Position numbers and translations under genes: made by a program
Notes under the pieces: generated by a model
The model's database searches: none
What the model was told of the DNA's origin: nothing
What the model saw: only the letters and a program-made list of their open reading frames with translations
Assembly (NCBI GenBank): GCA_031285295.1
Contig: JAITWK010000029.1
Location: 1 to 51,463 of the forward strand
Reading direction: 5' to 3'
Origin: Deltaproteobacteria bacterium
GTDB lineage: Bacteria; Desulfobacterota; Desulfovibrionia; Desulfovibrionales; Desulfovibrionaceae
DNA length: 51,463 nt
Shown: piece after piece, positions 16,801-25,800 of the stretch
Position numbering within the stretch: the first letter of the stretch is position 1
How the letters are laid out: each line of letters begins with the position of its first letter

Positions 16801-19800
16801 GCGGGGTCAATCGTGCCGTCATTGTTGATGATGTATGTATTGCCATCCACAGTAATCGAGTAAATGTCCCCTGCAAGATCGGTGTCGCCGTTCGGGGTGA
16901 TTTCAAAGGTCATGACGGCATTTTCTTCCACAACCTGACGCACGCCGTCGTGTTCACTGTTGTAGCTTGCAATGCTCACAACCAGTTCGCCGATTTCGCT
17001 GACAGAATTAGCGGAATTCCACTTGATTACCGGGCCGTTTTCCACTTGCTCGGTAATGGTGACATTTGCGCCGGGGCCATCGACAATGCTTGTGGCCAGG
17101 TTGGGGTAATCCTTGACGCTGTCGGCGCTCAGGCTCACGTTAATGCTGAAGTCCTCGTTGCCCTCGGTGCGCATATCGTTGATAATGCTCAGGTCAATGC
17201 TTGCCTCGGATTCGCCCGGCTTGAAGCAGATCATGGAGTTGCCGTTAAAGTCGGCGTTTTCGGCAGGGTTCTCGCCCGCGCCGTTGTAATGCACATCAAA
17301 GAACAGGTTCTTGTCGGAGGTTACAGGAGTATAGGTGCCATCCCCATTATCCTGCACCAGTCTGGCGACAATGTTTACATCCGCGCCCTCTTCAAGCTGC
17401 ATGCCTTCAAGCGGCGTGTACACCGGGTTGCCGTCCTCGCCCTCAGTCTTCATAAACAGCACGACCTTGGCTTCGGTGGCGTCTTTAACCGTGGTGGTAG
17501 CCACGCCATCCGCAATATCAACGCCGTTGCCGCCAGTAATGATGGCATGGAAGGTTTCGTCACCTTCAATGCGACCATCCAGCACGGCCTTGGGCAGATC
17601 ACCCTCAATGTCGCTCACGCGGGTGTCGCCCAGATATACACCACCATCCTTGATGGTGAAGCTGGTGTCGCCATTCAGGCCATCCAGCACGGCCTTGGGA
17701 ATGGTTACGGTAATGCTGCCAAGGCTTCCGCCCTCCATATCCTCTTCACCGGCAGAGCCTTCAAGGAAGTGGATGGTGAACTCGGCATCGCCCGGGACAT
17801 TGTTATCGGTAACATTGCCAAGGGTGAAGGTGTATTCGGCGCTTGCGCCGCCTTCCGTAATGGTGTTGCCCTCAAAGCCGGAGACAACAAACTCATCGTA
17901 TGTGCCTGATCCTCCTTCGCCCTGAACAAAGGTGGGGGTGGTGTCAACAATGGTTTCGCCGCCTTCGCTGGTGATGGTGACGTAGAAATCGCCATTCGGC
18001 AAATCCTGATCCGGGCCAAGCAGGCTTGCCAAATCCACCTTGCCGCTGGTGAGTTCATCAGCCGCAATAACCGCAGGCCTGTCAAGGGTCACGGTCTTAA
18101 GTTCGCCGCCTTCCATGTAACGAAGGGTAATGGTTACATTCACGTCTTCGTTGCAGAAGCCTTCGAGACCAAGGCTGATGTTGCCTTCCGAATCCACGCC
18201 ATCAACGCTTACCAGCGGGCCTTCGTTGTCGTCCTGAATGGTGCTCTGGCTGGTGCCGGAGCCATTATTCTGCGCCGCTTCTTCTGCGGTGGGCGGGTTG
18301 GCGGGCAGCCAATCGTGGTTACTGTTAAAGTCAACCTTGGTGCCATCTTCCAGAATGTACTGACCAGCCACCGGGTCAACAATCACGGTTTGCTTTACGC
18401 CATCGTCATCTGCGAACTTGTATTCAAAGCGGGTTTCCGGATCCCAGGGGATCAGGCCGTCAGGAGTTTCCACAGCGGCTTCGGAACCGATGACTTCGGT
18501 AATGTTCAGGATGATGTCTTCGCTACCCGCGATATCGCCGCCGCGTTCATTGGCGGTGTCGTTATCATGCAGGACTTTCACCTCAAACTCGGCCTTGGAG
18601 CTGCCTTCGGGGATAACCACAAAGTAGCCGCTATCCGGCAGGTCTTCATACTTGGCAAAGTCGCTGGTTACAACTTCACCGGTTGCCATGTTAATGACGT
18701 CACCATTTTCATCAATCTTGTAGACGCCTTCGCCGAACACATAGTCTTTGCCATATTCGGCGGTGGAGTTGTCAGCAAAAGCCACAATCATGTCTTCCGA
18801 AGCGGGCATGTCGGTTTCAATGCTGTAAGGCACGGAGCGGGAGGCGCTGACGTAAATCGGGTCGCCGGGAATCTCTATAACTTCCGTGGTGATTTCAACT
18901 TCAATACTCAAATCGCCCACATTGGAACTGGAACCCGAACCAACAACCTTGGTACCCGCAAGATGAATGTCTTCTTCACTCATGTCCGGATTAAGGATAA
19001 TCAGGTCAATTTCAGCAGGGGTAGCATTCTCACTGGGATGGTGCTCTTCGTACATTACGAAGAAGCCTTCGCCAAGTTCAGCAGCTTCGCTGTCGAAGTC
19101 GTTACCGCGATTATCGCTGATGTCGTCAATGTCGATCGGCTTGTCAATAAGCCCGGTTTCCGGGTTGAAGGTGAAATAGTCGCCATTGACATCACGGTAG
19201 TAAACACCCTCGCCGTACACGAAGTCTTCACCGTAACCAGTCGGTTTTTCCAGCCATACGGCCACATCGTTGTCTTTGGCGGCAGCATTGGAAGTGGGGG
19301 CAATGCTTATATGAGCGATTTTGCCCTCAACCGTTTCGTAAATCACGTCATACTGGTTGCTGTGATCCTGAACGATCGGCTCCATAACCACGCCGGTAAC
19401 CGGGCCAAAGCCGGTTACCTTGGGTCCATCGTGGTAATCCCAGATTACGACATTGGAAGTGCTGCTCTGGTCGCCGTCTTCCGGGGTGTAGGGACGCGAC
19501 TCGTTGCCGTGGGTGTTATCATTCAGCGCGATAGAAAGATTTTCATCTCCTTCCTTATCGAAATCCTGAATGGTTTCAATCGGGATGCCGTTGCTACCGC
19601 TGGCTTCAAAGTACACGCCGTTTTCGTCAATGACCAAATCCCATTCGCCGGGGTTGATCTCGTGGCTGCCGCTATTCATATAATCTTTGCCAGCTTCGGC
19701 GGAGCCATCGTTCAAGTCATAACCCACGGTAATAGGCTGAGTGGGGCTGTAGTTTGCTTCAATGAAGTCGAACAGGGCCTGGGCTTCGGGGCTGAGCGGC

Positions 19801-22800
19801 TGGCTTGCGAAGTCGGCCGCTGTAAGGTTGCCCGCAAGCTCATTGCCGGTAGCCGCTTCGTATACGGCAATAAGGGCATCCAGGGTAAGCGGCGCATTCT
19901 TTTCAATGCCAAGGTCTGCATTGGTTTCGTCGCCCAGGATGAAGGCATGAACCGGCACGAAAATTTCGGTCTTTTCATCACCATCAAAAACGTGAGCTTC
20001 AAACCCGGCGGCATTATCCAGCGCAATGGCAAAACCGTTGCGGTGTTCAATGGCGTCCTGCGGGGTTTCGTCCCTGATAACGGTGTCCTGATCGCGCGGG
20101 CCGGCAGCGCCGCCCACGCGGATATCCAGCACATCGTCCTTGCTATCCGCGCCGCTGATTTGAACGGTAAACCCTTCGTTGTTGTCGTCAATGCTGTCGT
20201 CAAGGGCTTTAATATTCAGATCAACGCCCTGGCTCAGGTCGTAGCCTTCGTCAATCTTGTAGTCGATAACCAGATTGCCCTTGGCATCAATTTCAACACC
20301 TTCCACATGCACATAACCGCCGTATTCGGGTTGCGCTTCGTACCAGGCGTTGAGCATGTTGAGCAGGCTGGTTTCATCGCCAGGATCATTCACGCTGGTG
20401 TAGTCGCCAATACCGCTGATGGCAATGTCGCCCACAGTTGAGTTGTCCTTACCGTCAACAATGTTGTCAGTAAGATCCTGGTCAAAAGTACGGCCCTTCA
20501 TATCGATTTTCATCGAGAAGGTGATATCCGCCGCCGCTTCCCAGGAGCCAGTGGCCTGTGAGCTTGCGAAGTTTACATGATAATTGGCGACATTGCTGCC
20601 TGCGCCGCCTTGGTCTTCATCTTCATAAATAACCGGCGTGCCTTCCAGCGACATGGTTATATAGCCAGCTTGCAGGGTAGCTTCTTCTTCGCCGCCAGCT
20701 TCGATGATTTCACCCTTGATGTCGTAAGCGGGATTGGCATCATCATAGGGGTTGAGCATTTCAACCTGGAAACCATCCTGATCGCTGCCAATACCAACGC
20801 CGGGGTTTGCGCCAATGTCAAAGTGCAGGTTGCCGTCTTCGGGCCATCTGCTTTCAGGCACATACACATCAAAGATTGCGGAGCTGTCGCCACTCTCCCA
20901 GTCGCCGCCGACAATAATCATGGGATCGAGTTCATCGTCGTTTTCATTTTCAGCAATGGTCTGTAGGTCAGCACTGCTTGCGCCGCTGATCATATCTTCA
21001 TAATCTTCTCTGCTGAAAGGAGCGCTTTCTTCAGTAAAGCCGTTCAGTGAGAGGAACAAGTCGTAGGCGCTGATTGTGTATTCATCGCCATGCGCCATGG
21101 CCGTGCTGTCGGTAAACCTGAGCTGGAAGTGCACGGTTTCGCCGGGCAGGTTGATAGCTGTTGCATCGGGCACGACAGTGTCAGTGGGGTTGTTTTCCTT
21201 TTCGCCATCCTTGTAGCTCACCTTGATGTCAAAGCCCCAGACACCATCTTCAGCGACATAGCCGCCGCCAGTGAGAGCGAGTTCGCCGTCAGCACGGTCA
21301 AGCACTGTGCCATCAATGCGATCCTTGCCTTCCATGATGGTGCTTTCGTTGTTGCCGTCAATTTCCTTGATTTCGACCGACATCTGCTCAGATGCCTTGT
21401 CGCCTTCATAAGGGGTGTCGCCTTTGTTGTGTTCATTGACGTTGTCGCCATGAGTAAGCTCGGTAAACTTGACATCGTTCCAGTCTGTCGGGCTGCTGCC
21501 GAACTTGCCGCCAACCAGGGTGATTTCCACTTCCTGCGATTCACCATCAAGGCCAATCGCCATCAGGGCTTTGTTCAGGGCGGTAATATCGTCGCCATCG
21601 TAAGTAACATCGCCAATGGTGATGGTTACTTTGCCAGCCTGAATCATCTTGGTTAGGTCATTATTCAGGCTGTAACTCAGGTCATTGCCCTCGGTGTTTT
21701 TAAAAGTGAGGGTAATGGTGGTATCTTCAGGCAGAGCATTGTTTGCGGAATAGCCCGCATAGGGGTTCATTGTGGCAGCGTTGGCGTCCGTAATCTTATT
21801 GCCACCCTTGTCGTAAAATTCCAGGCCCATTGTGCGGTTTATGCCTTCGGAAAGTTCCGCACCGTATGCGCCGCTGACGGTTGCGTCTACCCAGCCCAGC
21901 CCAATTTGCACGCCGTCATATTCCTGGCCTTCGCTGTTATCATCATCAGTGATGGTTGCGGTGGCAGTGGTATTGCCTTCGGCACGGGCTTCGTTGCCTT
22001 CAATACCGGTGATTTCAAGAGTGATGCTTTCGGAACCTTCATTTTCCGCATGACCGCCCAGCGGGTCGTCATTTACCGGAACGCTGATTTGAGCGGAAGC
22101 CGAACCTTCGGGCATAACTACAGTGATGTTGCCTTCTGCGTCCCAGGCCACGCCTTCATCGTCCAGGCTGATGGTGGTATCGCCAACCTTGTTGCCAGCG
22201 GCATCATAGAAAACGATGGTAATTTCAGGATTCATGGAGCCATCAGCCGCAGGAGCAAACAGATCGCTCATGGTGAAGCCTTCGCCGCCATCAATCTTGA
22301 TGTTCACGGTAACATCTTCATTACAGTTATAAAGATCGCCGTCCGGGTCTGCCGGATCTTTGAGGGCGACTACAAAGTCCAGCGTTTTGCCGGAAGATTC
22401 CTGCACGATTTGCTTGTCTTCGGCATTAAGGTTGCCGGAAGCAATGCTCACCCACGGGCCGTCAAAGTCTGCGGGGTTAAGCTCATTTTCGCCGCGAATG
22501 TCATCTCTGATCACGGCTGTTTCAGATTTGCTGCTCAGGCTGTGTTCGCCATCATCGGGGTTGGCAAGAGTGGCTTCGCCGTAGGCAAGAGTATCGCCAT
22601 CTTCGTTGGTACCCTTTGCACCTAGTTCAATGCTTACTTCAAAGCTGTCCTTTACGTCCTTGTCGGCTTCATACACATCGTCATTGGCGGTGTAAGGCAG
22701 ATCCAGATGGGTAGCGCCTTCAGGCATGGTAAAGCTAAGGGTGCAACCGTTTTCGCCATCCTGACGGGTTACTTCCACTTCATATTCTTGGCCATTAGGG

Positions 22801-25800
22801 CCGTAAGCTGTAAAGGTGGCGGTGTATTCACCGGGATTGCCGGTAGCGGTCCAATTGCCACCAAGGTAGTAGTCCACCGTGGAACTGAGTTCTTCATTGC
22901 CAGACGGGTTAGCCGCACCGTAAACGGCGTTGCTTTCGCCACCGCCAATGGTCACGACCATGGGTACGCCTTCGTCAGCGGACAGATCAGCGTTATTGGC
23001 CTTATTGCGCAGCTCAATGCTGATTTTACCCGTGGCATTATCCGCCGTAGCGTTTTCAGGATCAACCAGGGCGCTTTCATCTATGGAGTTAACGCCTAGA
23101 TGCACAACCGGGCCATTCAGGTTATCATAATTGTCTGGTTCGATGGTTGCGGTGGCGCTTGCGTTATCGCCGATGCTGCTTTCGTTGCCGCCATTGGTAG
23201 TGACTGTCAGCGTGATCGGTTCGCCGTCAAGCTCGGTTACCTTGTCATCAGTGACAACGGCGGTGACGACCAAATCTTCCGCATCGTTCAGATCGAAGGG
23301 TTTCTTCCCGGCTGCGATATCTTCCAGAGTCAGGTCTTCGCGGCCAAACAGGGTAATTGTAAAACCGCTGATATTGCCGGTCTTATTATCATTGATCGGC
23401 CAAAACTCCAGCACACCAGCCTCGGCCAGTTCTGTCAGCTTGTCATAATCAAACTCAAAGTCATTATCATTGTTATCAACACTGTTACGGCCCACAAAAA
23501 TGGTGAGGACCATGTTCTCAGAGAGAAGATTATCATTCTCAAGGCGAGTGTCGCCATCGTCATAGCCCATATAGGCTTCGCCGGTGTGCGGGTCGGTAAG
23601 GGTAATCTTGAAATCGAACATGGTTTTGGGGTCGGTGGATTCTTCGCCGCTGGCAGTGGATTTGCCATTCACGAGAATGCCAACCACCGGGCCGTCCAGA
23701 ATACCGGTTTCATTATCGCCAGAATGCTCGGCGTGTTCGCCGCTGTCATCAATAACCGTTACTTTGGCGGGGGAATCATTATGGCCCACAGTTCCGCTGT
23801 AGGTGCCATCAGAAAGCTCCGCGCTCTCGACAGCAAGCGTAATACCTTCGGGATCTTCCTTCGAGATATGGTCATCGTTGAGCGGGAAGTTGATGTTATG
23901 CTCAAATTCGCCATCGTCGTTGGCATCGGTAAACGCGCTGGCCTTGCCTTCCACGGTAAGGGTGCCGTCCGCCGGATTGTAGGTATAAGTCATGCCGTTG
24001 TCAGTGGAGGTCATCACGCCGTTTTCGTCAACACTGGGCGGGTTATCTTTATCTGTGCCGGGCATGAAATAATCGGCGGTGTGCAAGGTAGCCGGGGTAC
24101 CGTCCCAGATTGCGCCTTCAGTGGCAAGGGTTAGATGCAGGGTAACGTCCGTACCGGGCGCAACTTCCCTGTCGCAGGTGAGAGTGAAGAAGAAGCCGGG
24201 CAGACTTTCGTTTATGCTGCCGCCCTGCTCACCAAGTTCGAGGCCGTTTTGCTCACGAAGTTCAATACCGTAAACCGGGTCGGGCAGGATTTCCACATTA
24301 ATGGGATCGTTGTTGGCAACCTGCGATTCGTTACCGCTTACGCCTTCAACAATCAGAGTGATGTTCTCCCCGCTTTCGCCCGCTCCATCGCCATTAATAT
24401 GCAGGGTACCGGTGAAGTTCAGGTCGTCAAGGTTTTCCAGCCTGAAAGCATTATCCGTGTCGTGCGGGTCGCCATTCGCATCAACCTTACCGATCAGGGT
24501 AATTTCAAAACTGCCGTCCGCGCCGATTTTCAAGCTGCCGTCTTCATTGGTTTCAAAGGAGACACGGCCTTCCGCCAGCAGATCAAGCAATCCCGGGCTG
24601 GGCATAATATGGTAATCCGCGCCGGATTCGTTGCTTGAATCGCCCGCGCCCGCGCTGTCGCCAAAATTCAGGGTAATGGTCATATCCTGGCTGATGAAGC
24701 CTTCGTCGTTAAAGCCAGTGTAAGTGGTGTCGGCAGCGCTATCCGCCAGTTTGTGCGGATCATCCAGTGTGATTTTGAATTCGAAACTGCTCTTGGGGCT
24801 GCCTTCGTAAAGCACGTTTTCGTCTGTACGAGCAATGCCCACCACCGGGCCGTCAAGCAGGCCGTCTTCATTGACGACATGATCGCCAGCATGTTCTTCG
24901 CTGTCATCATCGGTAATAGTAACGGTTTCGCTTGAGCCATCGTGACCCACGCTGCCGTTGTAAGTGCCGTTATCCAGTTCAGCACCAACGAGATCCAGTT
25001 GGATTTCTTCGGGCGCTTCACCCTCAATATGGTCATCGTTAAGCGGGAAGGTGACCGGATATTCAAAAGGAGCTTCGGTTCCGCTGAACGCGTCAGCCGG
25101 GCCGCTCACGGTGAATGTTGCGGGTTCGCTTGTCGGGTCGTAAGTGTAGGTCATGCCGTTGGCATCGGTAGAGGTAAGCACGTCACTACCCTGTTCAGAG
25201 GTGAGCGTGCCGGGCATAAAATAGTCAGCGGCATACAGGGTATCCGGATCACCGTTCCAGATGGTAGCTTCGGTGGCAAAGTTGAAGGTAAGGGTTACCG
25301 TTGTGCCTTCTACAATTTCCTTGTCGCAGGTCAGCGTAAAGGAGAAGCCATCCCGGCTTTCGTTTATGCTGCCGCCTTGTTCACCAAGTTCAAGGCCGTC
25401 TTGCTCACGAAGTTCAATACCGTAAACCGGGTCGGGCAGGATTTCCACATTAATAGGATCGTTGTTGGCAACCTGCGATTCGTTACCGCTTACGCCTTCA
25501 ACAACCAGAGTGATGTTCTCTCTGCTTTCGCCCGCTCCATCGCCATTAATATGCAGGGTACCGGTGAAGTTCAGGTCGTCAAGGTCTTCCAGCCTGAAAG
25601 CATTATCCGTGTCGTGCGGGTCGCCATTCGCATCAACCTTGCCGGTCAGGGTAATTTCAAAGCTGCCATCCGCGCCGATTTTCAAGCTGCCGTCTTCATT
25701 GGTTTCAAACGAAACAACGCCTTCCGCAAGCAGATCCAGCAATTCCTGGCTGGGCATAATATGGTAATCCGCGCCGGATTCGTTGCTTGAATCACCCGCG

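Noticed and set aside
11445..20441. Very long open frames on the plus strand opposite both adhesin genes (504, 774 and 708 codons)
   Set aside because: They lie wholly antisense to repeat-rich adhesin coding sequence, have no recognisable domains or ribosome sites, and arise because the adhesin codon usage avoids antisense stops.
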